Below, piece by piece: positions 50,456 through 60,353 of a DNA stretch of 62,295 nucleotides. The position numbers were made by a program, and so were the translations under genes. The notes under the pieces were generated by a model, which ran no database searches, had not been told where the DNA came from, and was given only the letters and a program-made list of their open reading frames with translations. Numbering within the stretch: position 1 is the first letter of the stretch; each line of letters starts with the position of its first letter. Source of the stretch: Boothiomyces macroporosus (lineage: Eukaryota; Chytridiomycota; Chytridiomycetes; Rhizophydiales; Terramycetaceae); the NCBI GenBank assembly GCA_027604185.1, contig JADGKB010000086.1, forward strand, positions 1-62,295. Reading direction: 5' to 3'.

Positions 50456-51484
50456 TTAAAAGGCGAATGCGACGCAAAGTACTGTTAGCCCCAATGACAA
50501 GGCCCCCAAGGCACCGCCGGTTGGCAAAGGAGTAGTGTCGGTTGGAGTGGTAATCCCAGCCCAAGGTTTGAAAGTCGTAGCGAAGCCAAACAGCGGTTGG
50601 GTAATCTGAGAAGACTGTACAAACGTGCCATTGACGTTTGTATCTCTATTAAGATTGTTGTAAGCAATGACTCCAACAACGGAAGAGTTGCTGGCATAAT
50701 CTACAAACTGTTGGGCATCTTCGAGTCTGAATATTTCGCCTTGGACGTTATTTGCTCCAATAATTGGTGCAATACCCAAAGTTTGGTTCTTGAGCCCAAT
50801 CTTTTCCAATTGTGGAACAGTTCCTTCAACAGCACTAACAGCATATCCACCCATGCCAGTAGCTCCATTTGGTGCACCAGTGCTTCCATAATCTGCAGTA
50901 ATCAAATTGACAGATGACAGTACAAGATTGTTTTTCATGGCAGATTTCAAGATTGCCAAGCCAGAAGAGTCAATACCAGAAACAAAGGTGGGCAAAGTCA
51001 ATGAAACCTTCAACTTGGGATTATTCTTTTGCAAGATTGCCAGTGCTTGATTACGTAGCTCGTTTGCATCTGAAGCAATGATTGCACTTCCTTGAATATC
51101 AAAAGTAATATAAGTAGCACTGTAAGCTGTAATAACCGCTTGATATTTCTGTACTAGGTCATTAACCGTGGAAGTGTTTCTTGCGATTTCGATACCAGCA
51201 CCTCCAAAATAGAGAATAACATCTCCTCCATTGTTTCTTAGCGTTGTAATTTGGTCCAGATAAAATGGTGCTGAGCCTGTAGCAGGTGTAGTACCTCCCC
51301 AGGCTGGGTTTCCACTTGCATCACTGATAATCGGGCCAATGGTGTAGTACTTTATTCCAGTTTGCTTTTGAGCAATGTTGACATCGAATGTTGGAAAGAG
51401 AGTAACATCAGTATATGGCGCCAAGAGCTTGCTGGGCCATTGAGCATATAGCCCCCCAATGAGCAGTAAAAAGTTGATTTTCAT
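50456..51484 (-). CDS. GPI-type secreted GH18-like protein, catalytic Glu replaced by Gln, copy B
   Basis: A single exon of 342 residues, paralogous to copy A. A signal peptide (MKINFLLLIGGLYAQWPSKL) leads to KLLAPYTDVTLFPTFDV, YYTIGPIISDASGNPAWGGT and LRNNGGDVILYFGGAGIEIA. At the active-site strand it reads YITFDIQG, where active chitinase-like GH18 proteins have FDIEG: the aspartate is kept but the acid is Gln. LPTFVSGIDSSGLAILKSAM, FVDYASNSSVVGVIAYNN and FATTFKPWAGIT follow. The C terminus (GGALGALSLGLTVLCVAFAF) is a good GPI-attachment signal. A Glu-to-Gln change is the classic way to make a binding-only GH18. Confidence 0.8.
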   Translation of the reverse strand: MKINFLLLIGGLYAQWPSKLLAPYTDVTLFPTFDVNIAQKQTGIKYYTIGPIISDASGNPAWGGTTPATGSAPFYLDQITTLRNNGGDVILYFGGAGIEIARNTSTVNDLVQKYQAVITAYSATYITFDIQGSAIIASDANELRNQALAILQKNNPKLKVSLTLPTFVSGIDSSGLAILKSAMKNNLVLSSVNLITADYGSTGAPNGATGMGGYAVSAVEGTVPQLEKIGLKNQTLGIAPIIGANNVQGEIFRLEDAQQFVDYASNSSVVGVIAYNNLNRDTNVNGTFVQSSQITQPLFGFATTFKPWAGITTPTDTTPLPTGGALGALSLGLTVLCVAFAF

Positions 51485-51859
51485 CAGGTGAAGCTCCTTT
51501 GTGTTTACTTTTTAAAGACGTGGGGCTTGGAAAGTCCCGAAATTGCGAGTCAAAAGGAATACTTTGTACTCTTAGTGGCATGGCTCGTTAAAGTTGTTTT
51601 CATGCTGTCGCATTTGGGTTTCAAAGTGTTGCCTATACGCTCCAATTTATCACTCGCAAATAAGGTGCATTCATAGAGAACCATTTACGCCTGCTCTGCC
51701 TTTTCCAGATATTCGCATTGTCCTGCAGATAGTCTGTATCACGAGAATAGTCTATATCACGAGAAGAATCTTTATCCTATGATAATATCATATTGCCGAG
51801 ATGCCTACCATCAACACAAAGAGTTACAATTAAAACAGAATATATTAATAAATATGAGA
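51485..51859. other. Intergenic region with an 18-bp direct repeat
   Basis: ATAGTCTRTATCACGAGA occurs twice in direct succession at 51729-51746 and 51747-51764. Nothing else is recognisable in this stretch. Confidence 0.5.
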
Positions 51860-52300
51860 TCAACACGATGGAACTATCCTGCAAGAGTATTCGTATAATT
51901 CATCGTCACAAGTAATAGATATAGTAGAGTCTTGATATTCTACAGCTAATGTAACAAATTCAACTTCGCTTTCAGACATGATGACAGTCTCTGCATCGGG
52001 ATCAACCTGTCTACTGTCCCAAATGCTATTCATCCACTCCCTTTCACTAATGTTTGTATTGGTGCGAGAATGAATAAAGAGATCATCAGATATGGAAGAT
52101 ATAGGGCGATACTGTCTGTGATCTCTGATATTATGTTCTTGCGGAAGTATCAAGACTGGTTTGGAGTTATGTACATTATCAATCTGGTCCGACAGCTGCT
52201 GTACCCGTTCAATCAATCTTCTGATTTGTAAATACAAGTGCAGCGTCACTAATCCTAAAACGGCTATTATCAATGATAATAAGATTCGTTCTGATTGCAT
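51860..52300 (-). CDS. Small single-span membrane protein with coiled coil, unidentified
   Basis: A single exon of 146 residues starting MQSERILLSLIIAVLGLVTL. One N-terminal membrane segment runs directly into a coiled coil (LYLQIRRLIERVQQLSDQID). The rest is polar and acidic with an aromatic mini-motif EREWMNSIWDSRQVDPDAET and ends ELYEYSCRIVPSC. A longer frame up to 52456 exists, but the chosen start places the membrane segment at the N terminus. No family recognised. Confidence 0.55.
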   Translation of the reverse strand: MQSERILLSLIIAVLGLVTLHLYLQIRRLIERVQQLSDQIDNVHNSKPVLILPQEHNIRDHRQYRPISSISDDLFIHSRTNTNISEREWMNSIWDSRQVDPDAETVIMSESEVEFVTLAVEYQDSTISITCDDELYEYSCRIVPSC

Positions 52301-52714
52301 TTGATGAGGTCGACTGTTGCTGGTTTTTAAAAGTTTTTTCAAAGGGGGTGAGTAATTGACATTGCCCCTCTCTGACGGTGCAAAAATTGTGGTGAAATAA
52401 GGAATCAAAAGAGAAAGTTTGGTGCACAAAGAGAGTGCCAAATAAGCAGTACCCATATATAGTGAATCGCGTTAATAGGAGATAAACTGTGCTTTGGCGG
52501 CGGGAATTTCTTTCCTCCATGTAAAAAGACTGCGCTTCGTATTTCATCAGCCATCTGTGAAAAATCTCCAGACTAAATTAAATAAGCTGATCGGGAACTC
52601 TAGTCCAACTTTAATCAATTCCACGATTCTAGATTTTAATATAGCATAATTTAATCAAGTGAGCGAACCAGATTTTATTAAATTAACCGCTTCTTATTCA
52701 ACGCGAATTGTTAT
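52301..52714. other. Intergenic region between small membrane protein and MED4
   Basis: About 410 bp of AT-rich sequence. A 112-residue minus frame overlaps the start of the small membrane protein and has no family resemblance. I see nothing else. Confidence 0.4.
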
Positions 52715-53347
52715 CTAGAATAGATCCAGGTCTAGCAACTCTTCATCTGCTGCTTCCGGAGTTGGAGGTTTAGTCCCTGTCATATCAATCTCCATGTGCG
52801 CTTGCTCATCTTGAACTGCTTCTTCTACAATCAAGAATAATTACCTATGATTTCTACTTCTTCCTTTTCTTGGAATAGCAGCGACATGCGCATATGGTGT
52901 TCTTGGGGTATCGGTGGTTCAAAAGGCAGCAATGTATGCTTGGCAACCCTCTGTGCATAATCAAGCAATTCCTGCGAATCAATACCAACTAGTTAAGTAC
53001 CGCTTACCATTTTGGGTCGACAGAATCCTTTTAGCTTTATATACAAGGGACTCTAATTCGTTATAACTGGAATTCAGATCCTGAGCGAATTTAATATTAG
53101 TTTTTGTGATATTGAAAAACGATTTCTTGTACTCATTGATTCTGCTTTGAATTTGCTGGTGCTCCTTTATTCTGGACAACAAATCATCCAGCCGCTGGTC
53201 GACTTGGATAATTTCCTCTGTGATTGCTGCAGGTGATTTATACTCTCGATTCAGCGATATACTCTCAAACGATTCAAACAAATCTCTAATTCTGGAGTTG
53301 TACTCTGTAAATACTTGGACTGACTCTTGCTGTAGATTTCTATCCAT
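52715..53347 (-). CDS. MED4: Mediator complex subunit 4
   Basis: Introns of 19 and 20 nt give 197 residues. A coiled-coil N-terminal half (IQVDQRLDDLLSRIKEHQQI, AQDLNSSYNELESLVYKAKR) precedes the MED4 hallmark SQELLDYAQRVAKHTLLP with FEPPIPQEHHMRMSLLF (the family's I..YA..IS..T..P and R.G.L block). The acidic end TKPPTPEAADEELLDLDLF is typical of fungal MED4. MED4 is part of the Mediator middle module that joins activators to RNA polymerase II. Its start codon is only 17 bp from that of the first UGT gene. Confidence 0.85.
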
Positions 53348-53364
53348 TTTTAAAAAATTTCAAA
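53348..53364. promoter_or_regulatory. 17-bp start-to-start interval (MED4 / UGT copy 1)
   Basis: The shortest divergent spacer in the window, 17 bp of A/T with one C. At least one of the two transcripts must start inside the other's coding region or have almost no leader. Confidence 0.6.
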
Positions 53365-54877
53365 ATGAACTGGATTCTGCTTTTGACGAGCTCAACCGCT
53401 TATCATATTGTGGTCTCGATGACATTCGGGACGGCTTCGCATGTGAATCCTTATTTCCCTACCCTATCGCAATTAGTAGATGAAGGTAACCAGGTTACTT
53501 TCTTTGCACCTAAAACAATGCTGGCATTCTCTTCAAAGTATCCAAAAATATCCGCTGTTGAAATGCAGCTGGATCCAGAGCAATTCGATGCGATATTACA
53601 CTCTACCCACGAAATTGGAAACAGTACAAAGACGAATGTAGTCCCAATATTTAAAGGAATTGTGGATCTGTTCAAGCCATCGTACCATGAAATGGAAAGA
53701 TTTGATAACCAGTACCACCCCGATTTGTTCATCTGTGGTAACTGTTGCTAATCTAGACATTTTCCATACCGCTTGTGTGGAATACGCTAATGCAAAGAAA
53801 AAGAATTTGATCTTTCTCTTGACCAACATTGGCTCGTTAGGAGTTGGGGAAAGTTGGTACACGCCTAGTTTGATGTATCCTGTCCCGCAAGAGAAGCTAG
53901 TGAAGAGTATTCGCTCTAGGATTGAAGCTAGCATCAACTCTTTACCGTCGCTTGATACTATATTGCCACTGAGGACATACATGAACGCCCTGAAGGATAT
54001 GAAAAAGGAATTACACCTTGAATCTACTCGTTCAAGTGAAATCATAAAGAGACACTTGGTGCTTACGCATAATGTTATTGGATTGTACAAAGCCAGAGAG
54101 TTGCCCACAAATGTAATCACTATTGGGCCTATGTTGTCACAAAATATAGGAAAATTAGATGATGAACTACAAATAGAATTGGATCAATTCCAAAAATCAA
54201 AGACTTCAGTAATATATATAGCATTTGGATCCGGAGTTAATATCTCTGGGCACGTAGGAGATAAAATCTTTGAAGCTGTCGAGCTTTTGTTGATTGAAAA
54301 TCATGATATAGCAGTAGTTTGGGCTTTGGGAAAGTCTGATGGCTCAGGTTGGGTTGTTCCACAAGAATTAGCGAGCCGCTTGTTGTTTAAAAAGTGGGTA
54401 AATCAACGCGCTTTACTTGGCCATCCATCTGTGACAGTATTTTGCACTCACGGCGGAATAGCATCTCTTCATGAATCAATGTATGCCGGCAAACCAGTTT
54501 TAGTAACAGGCATGTTTGGCGACCAATTCTTGAATGCAATTGCAGCACAAGAAGCCAAAATCGGATTGGAAAACAAAAAGATGGACTTTACACCCAACTC
54601 TTTCAAAGAAAAAATCGTTTACCTACACAAGGAAATTGGAGATAAAGATTCAGAGCTGTACCACAGTGTTCAAAAGATGAAAAAGATTGTCGAATTGAAT
54701 ATGGAAACACACCAGTTGTATGCAAAAAATTTATTTGAAATGGCAGCGACAGTTGGTTATGATCATTTGGTGCCGATTACTAGTAAAATGACTTGGTGGC
54801 AAATCAACGGTGAGTTTTACACTTTGGTGGCATCACTACTGGTTGGATTCTTGGCCATGAAGGTATACTTTCTTTAA
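53365..54877 (+). CDS. UDP-glycosyltransferase, membrane-anchored, copy 1
   Basis: One 19-nt intron gives 497 residues. A signal peptide (MNWILLLTSSTAYHIVVSM) leads into the GT1 N-terminal domain (FGTASHVNPYFPTLSQLVDE). The UGT signature is in KKWVNQRALLGHPSVTVFC, THGGIASLHESMYAGKPVLV and FGDQFLNA. A C-terminal membrane segment (LVASLLVGFLAMKVYFL) gives an ER type I topology, as in animal UGTs. The family transfers a sugar from a UDP-sugar to lipids, sterols or small molecules. The intron sits in the block LFIC-DIFHTACVEYA and is absent from copies 2 and 3 at the same position. Confidence 0.9.
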
Positions 54878-55141
54878 TGTAATCCAAATAAAAAGGTTTT
54901 ATCTATATCTACACGTTTTAAATACATTCAATATTGATGGTAGTGAATTTCATAAATATCGCTTCACATATACAATAGTCGATTAGCTTCGTACTGAGTG
55001 ATCTTTCACTGTAGAGTACCTGGAAACTACCACCGTGTAAAATAAACAGCTCAAGTAGGTGGGATACCTTTGCGCCTTTGTGCAGTCAAGTTTAATCCAA
55101 AAAGTCCACTGTTTTCCTTTTCCCAATCTCACTAGTGGCCA

Positions 55142-56557
55142 ATGCTTTATTGGTTCGTTTTCAATGCAGTGCTCGCATATAAAATAGCACTGGTAATGTC
55201 ATTCGGAACCATCTCACACATTATGCCGTACCTTGCACCACTCCAAATATTAGCTGAACGGGGGAATCGAATCACTTTCCTTGCACCACAAGAATACCTC
55301 CAGCATATCAATGAATATCCAGGTATCCAGAAGCGGCAGATAGGATCCGGATCTAAACAGTGGGATAAGAACTATGTACAGGATTTCAAGACGATAAAGG
55401 CATTTGATGAAAAGCAAAATGTGGACTTGTTTATTTGCGATTTCATGACTCCAGCATGCTTGGACTATGCTCATTTCCATAAAAAAAGGTTTGTTTTCCT
55501 GGGTCCGTTGGGGTATTACGGAGTTGGGAAACAGTGGTACATTCCGCCATACGAATCTCCATTCACACAGGATCAAATTGTATCGAGCTTTTATTTCCGG
55601 ATTTATAAATGGTTCGCTGAACTACCTACTGTTGGACAGTACATGGAGTCAATAACACAGTACGAAGCGTATATGAAAACAAAAAAAGAATTGGGATTAG
55701 ATAGCTCGATCCCAAAAGATTTCATTCAACAACACTTGTTTATATCTCACAGTGTCTTTGGATTTCACAAAGCGAGAGAACTGCCAACCAATGTAATGGT
55801 TGTTGGTCCAGTACTTCCATCGCGAATTGACCCTTTGGAACCAGAGTTGCTCGATAAACTTTACAAAATGGAAATGAAAGGAATGTCGGTTATTTATATA
55901 TCATATGGTTCGGTATTGGATATAACTCATTATGTGGGAATGAAGATATTTGATTCAGTAGCTCAACTATTGAATGAAAACCCAAAACTTGCTGTAATAA
56001 TAGCACTTGGGGGAACCGATCCTCGTAGTTATAACATCCCAGACAGACTGCTGGATCGGATATTAATCGAAAGGTGGGTAAATCAGCGAGCTTTACTGAT
56101 GAATCCAGTTGTAAAGTTATTTATCAATCATGGTGGATTATCCTCCATCATGGAATCAATGTATGCTGGTAAACCATTGATTATTACCCCAATTTCCGCT
56201 GATCAATTTGAAAATGCGAAAAAAGTGGTTGAATCGGATATAGGAATTGCGTATTCTTTTGAAAGGTTCAACCAACAGAATTTTACAGGTTCCGTGAAGC
56301 AAATGCTTGCGGACTTTAACAAAGAATCAAGATTGTCGATTGGAGTAAGCAAATTAATGAAGATCGCCAGATTGAATAGTGAAACGCATTTTCTTCAACT
56401 TGTCAATACTTTTGAAATGGCGGCAACTGTTGGTTATGACCATCTAGTTCCTGTTGTTGCGAAAATGACGTGGTGGGAGATCTATGGCGAGTTATGCGTG
56501 GTGTTGAGCTCAGTAGCACTTGATATCATCTCTATTACATTGTATTTTAGAAAATAA
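55142..56557 (+). CDS. UDP-glycosyltransferase, membrane-anchored, copy 2
   Basis: A single exon of 471 residues. Short hydrophobic lead (MLYWFVFNAVLAYKIALVMS), FGTISHIMPYLAPLQILAER, the acceptor-domain block LFICDFMTPACLDYAHF, then VIYISYGSVLDITHYVG. The signature reads RWVNQRALLMNPVVKLFIN, HGGLSSIMESMYAGKPLI and SADQFENA. The catalytic-type His in the FGTISH motif is kept. The THGG signature has become NHGG. A C-terminal segment (LCVVLSSVALDIISITLYF) anchors it. It is shorter than copy 3 in the loop after strand 2. Confidence 0.88.
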   Translation: MLYWFVFNAVLAYKIALVMSFGTISHIMPYLAPLQILAERGNRITFLAPQEYLQHINEYPGIQKRQIGSGSKQWDKNYVQDFKTIKAFDEKQNVDLFICDFMTPACLDYAHFHKKRFVFLGPLGYYGVGKQWYIPPYESPFTQDQIVSSFYFRIYKWFAELPTVGQYMESITQYEAYMKTKKELGLDSSIPKDFIQQHLFISHSVFGFHKARELPTNVMVVGPVLPSRIDPLEPELLDKLYKMEMKGMSVIYISYGSVLDITHYVGMKIFDSVAQLLNENPKLAVIIALGGTDPRSYNIPDRLLDRILIERWVNQRALLMNPVVKLFINHGGLSSIMESMYAGKPLIITPISADQFENAKKVVESDIGIAYSFERFNQQNFTGSVKQMLADFNKESRLSIGVSKLMKIARLNSETHFLQLVNTFEMAATVGYDHLVPVVAKMTWWEIYGELCVVLSSVALDIISITLYFRK

Positions 56558-56860
56558 AAGAGATCTACCGTTTCGATTGATTGAATTTGAAACAACAGAT
56601 TCTATTCCATTTCTAGCTTGGTGACTCACCGTTTATTAAAACTTCGGACCGTCCAATTTTGTTGGCAAGAAACAGTTTGAGGGAAGATTGCGAAATTACG
56701 AGATTTTTCGCATGGTATCTATTGCTCACATATTTGCCGTTGAAATTCGCTGACTGCGTTGGAATAATATCCGCGGATTAATGCAGGTGATTCACCTGGT
56801 CAAATAACCGCTGTGCCACCATTTACTATAATAATTGAACAGGCAGGGCTATTTTTCAAA
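56558..56860. other. Intergenic region between UGT copies 2 and 3
   Basis: About 300 bp, AT-rich. A frame with a GTG codon extends UGT copy 3 upstream to 56813, but the true ATG is 56861. I see no other element. Confidence 0.4.
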
Positions 56861-58402
56861 ATGAAAATTTACGTGATTTCGCTATTGCTGCAGTTTCTAT
56901 CAGCCTACCACATTGCCATCTCTCTCAATTTCGGCTCCATCAGCCACGTCCTTCCCTACTTTGAAATCTTACACCCTATGGTCGAAAAGGGACACACAGT
57001 TACCTATCTATCAACAAACTATGGCCTTCCATTCGCCAAAAACTTTCCAAACATTACAAAAAAGCTAGTGGACTATCCGGACGAGCCTCTGATGATGGAA
57101 AAGATGAAAGTTAATTTTCCAAAGCTGATGAACTCTACGGGTTTCTCATTGGGCACTTTGGGAATGTTGGGAAACATGCTCGCCGATTCTTATCTCGACT
57201 TTTACAACTCCATCAAGAAGTTTGATCAAGAGCAGCATATTGACTTGCTTGTTTGCAACATGTTTAATCTGGGATGTGTCGATTACGGTCACACAAATAA
57301 CAAACGGCTCGTTATACTTGGACCTCTTGGCTTCATGGGTATCGGCCAGACGTACTATGTTCCAAGCGCAGTTACTCCAATGTCTCAACAGGAGCTTTTG
57401 TCAAGTTTCTATGCCCGCAACTTTGGCTTTTTGAAAACTATTCCAGAAGCACTTCCAGCGTTGCCGAGTATTTACAACCTGTACAAGGATTTCACAAATA
57501 TTAAAAAATCTGCAGGAATCAACTCTCCGTTTTTGACATCTGTTGCAAAGCAGCACTTGTATCTCGCACACAGTGTGTTTGGACTAGTGAAAGCCAGAGA
57601 ACTACCTCCAAACATCATTCCTGTTGGACCAATATTACCGCCCACCATCGAACCACTTGGTGATGAAATGAAAGCGATTTTGGACAATTTTGAACAAAAT
57701 GGCACTTCTGTCGTATACATCGCCTTTGGTTCTGCAGCTGATATTAGTGGATCTATTGCAGAAAGAATCTACGAAACTGCAAAACAGCTGTTGAATGAAA
57801 ATGAAAAGTTGGCAGTAATTTGGGCTTTGGTTCGAACACACCAACAGTTTACTGCTCCTCCTGGTTTAGAAGATCGGTTTATTTTCAAACATTGGGTAAA
57901 TCAACGTGCCTTGCTCCAACATTCTGCCGTAAAACTATTCCTTACTCACGGCGGAGTCTCATCGGTTCATGAGGGGATGTATGCTGGACTACCAATGATT
58001 GTAACCGGCATTTTTGCTGACCAATTTGCAAATGCAAGATCAGTCGAAGAAGCAAATTTGGGCTACACCAATGATAAATTCAAATTTACTCCTGAAGAAC
58101 TAAAGACAAAGGTAACCAAACTGATGGGGGAAGCCAGTAATCCCGATTCGTTGATTTACCAAAGCGTTGCCAAAATGAAGGTGGTTTCTAAACTTAATAG
58201 CGAAACTCATGTTGTAACATTGACCAACTTGTTTGAAATGGCTGCCACGGTAGGGTATGACCACTTGGTTCCAGTTACCGCAAAGATGACGTGGTGGGAA
58301 CTCAACCGTCAATATTACAGCTTCCTCGCAACTATTTTCCTTGCTTCATATCCAATCATCAGATTTATCGCAAGAAGTGTTAAGAAAACCAACAAGCATT
58401 GA
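56861..58402 (+). CDS. UDP-glycosyltransferase, membrane-anchored, copy 3
   Basis: A single exon of 513 residues. Signal peptide MKIYVISLLLQFLSAYHIAI, then LNFGSISHVLPYFEILHPMV. VVYIAFGSAADISGSIAERI is the donor-domain start. The signature is KHWVNQRALLQHSAVKLFL, THGGVSSVHEGMYAGLPMIV and FADQFANAR. The C terminus holds a membrane segment (FLATIFLASYPIIRFIARSV) and ends KKTNKH, a lysine-rich cytosolic tail consistent with ER retention. All three UGTs share the string WWE/Q.N..., preceding the membrane segment (TAKMTWWELNRQYYSFLAT), which suggests a common lipid-facing helix. Confidence 0.9.
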   Translation: MKIYVISLLLQFLSAYHIAISLNFGSISHVLPYFEILHPMVEKGHTVTYLSTNYGLPFAKNFPNITKKLVDYPDEPLMMEKMKVNFPKLMNSTGFSLGTLGMLGNMLADSYLDFYNSIKKFDQEQHIDLLVCNMFNLGCVDYGHTNNKRLVILGPLGFMGIGQTYYVPSAVTPMSQQELLSSFYARNFGFLKTIPEALPALPSIYNLYKDFTNIKKSAGINSPFLTSVAKQHLYLAHSVFGLVKARELPPNIIPVGPILPPTIEPLGDEMKAILDNFEQNGTSVVYIAFGSAADISGSIAERIYETAKQLLNENEKLAVIWALVRTHQQFTAPPGLEDRFIFKHWVNQRALLQHSAVKLFLTHGGVSSVHEGMYAGLPMIVTGIFADQFANARSVEEANLGYTNDKFKFTPEELKTKVTKLMGEASNPDSLIYQSVAKMKVVSKLNSETHVVTLTNLFEMAATVGYDHLVPVTAKMTWWELNRQYYSFLATIFLASYPIIRFIARSVKKTNKH

Positions 58403-58658
58403 TAACTCTGTTGATTTCGCTTTTTGTTACCAGATTATCGTTGAGCAAATAAATAACTTTCTTCATAGCAATTCTTAATTTATCCCATATTCAAATTGAG
58501 ATGTATCTTTGGGGACAATTGTTTACAGACTAAAATTATTTCCGCTGTTCCACTATATCCCACTAGGCATATCCACCCTCAAATAAATGTCGCATATTAT
58601 CCAAACCCCAAATTACACTATAATCAACATTATTGATTTTATTACACTTTCCAAAAGA

Positions 58659-59816
58659 TTAAAAATCTCGGAACATTTGTTCAGTTGATTGAGTAATTGG
58701 GTTGCCTCTGCTAAGCTCCATATTAGTTTCCGGCCCTAACTCTTCACTGTTTTCCATCGCTTGGCTATAATTTTTCACATGAGAATGTACTTTTCCCGGT
58801 GGTGGAATTCTATGATTTGCCATCGCTTCAAAATCTACTTTGGAAAACCACGTGTGGTTTTTGATTTCTTCGTCTCCCAATCTTTCCTCTGGATCCAGCT
58901 CGAATAGTCTCATTATTAAATCAAAAACAGTGTTACTAAAGTACTGTTGTGGATCTGGAGGCCATCTGATATTACACTGCAATATCCTCGCGAAAGTTTT
59001 TTGCGGAACTGGTTCTTGGAACGGAGAACAGCCAGAGCATAACTGAAATATTATCACGCCAAATGTCCACCAGTCTATCTTTAATCCGTAGGGCTGTCTA
59101 TTGAGTACTTCTGGTGCAAGGTATGAAGGTGTCCCGCAAAAGGTTGTAGTGGCATTTCCATTCAATTCTTTGGCAAACCCCAAATCTGCCAATTTCGCAT
59201 GGCCATTGGCATCAAATAATACATTTTCCGGCTTCAAATCTCGATACACGATCCCTTTACTGTGTAAAAAGTTGAGACCCATGTATATTTCTGTCGCATA
59301 ATACCTTGCATGGTCTTCAGTCAAGAACTACGTTAATACTGCCGTACCCCACACGATTTGATATAGTTGAATAAATCACCGCCGGGTAAATATTCTTGTA
59401 TCATGAATATGTTCAACGAGTCTTGAAATCCACCAAGGAACTGTACAATGAAATTTCCTCCTACTGACTTTTCCAATATATGCTTTTCGTTCATCACATG
59501 TACAACCTGAATCAATACGAGTTACTTGTTTCATCTTCCTTAGCACCTCCTTCTTCATCACTTTTAACGCAAATATTTTCCCGTCAGCTTTACGCCTAAT
59601 CTGGTATACTTTTGCAAATCCTCCCTTTCCTGCCAGTCGAAGTATCTCATAGTCTGATAATGATGCTGATAATTGATCGAATTTTTCCGTTGGGTCAATT
59701 CCATATTCCGGTGGTTTGTCTGTGATTTGCAAATTTGACAGCGACACTGAAAACAGATCGTCGTTCTTTGTTTCGGCAGGTTTCACAGAAGACTTTCGTC
59801 TAAAAAAGTTCTTCAT
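58659..59816 (-). CDS. PKA-like AGC serine/threonine kinase
   Basis: Introns of 19 and 20 nt give 372 residues. Kinase landmarks: a Gly-rich loop LAGKGGFAKVY, the lysine in KIFALKVMKKE, YRDLKPENVL, LADLGFAKEL, GTPSYLAPEVL and DWWTFGVIIF. The C-terminal tail ends MFRDF, an FxxF hydrophobic motif like PKA. PKA catalytic subunits are activated by cAMP release from the regulatory subunit. Two departures from the norm: the metal motif is DLG instead of DFG, and the third Gly of the loop is Ala. Both are tolerated in active kinases. The short basic N terminus (KNFFRRKSSV) has a consensus RRKSS phosphosite. A PKA-family paralogue is more likely than a canonical subunit. Confidence 0.85.
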
Positions 59817-60353
59817 GTTTGAATTCTAGGCTAAAATCCATGCCGGCTAAATATTAAGTCTATGACAATGGGCGTGGATATTTCCCAGTGCTCCAGCATT
59901 TGTAAATAAACCATCTGATAATTCGGCAAAACTTCTTGCGATGGTATAGTCCACTGGAATTATATTCAATATTGGTGCTGTTGCCACTCTGGCGAAATCA
60001 ATGCTTTATTGAACCAGAATCTTTAATTTCAGATATTTTCCTCAAGGTGGATTATTCATCAGACAGTTCCACAAATAAATGAAGATGGAAAAACTTTATC
60101 CATCCGGCTGGTTGTAGGAAAGTTTTTACCTGGCATTTATTGACTATGTTTCCTGTCATTGCAATAGAGGTCATTCTCAAAAAACTTGGAATTCAAAAAA
60201 TGAGTTTAAAAGGCAAAAAGTAGTTGTACCCTCAGCAACTTGAACCGCGAATATACTTTAACTGTATTGGATGGCGCCTGAATTTCATATCCAAATTTTT
60301 CTACTATGCATGACTGAACAAAAACTTTTTTTTCTTTTTTTTTAGTTTTGAAA
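59817..60353. other. Divergent promoter region between kinase and BFR2
   Basis: About 540 bp. Just before the BFR2 start there is a T-run ending in TTTTAG at 60345, which resembles a 3' splice site and may mark a leader intron. No gene seen. Confidence 0.4.
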
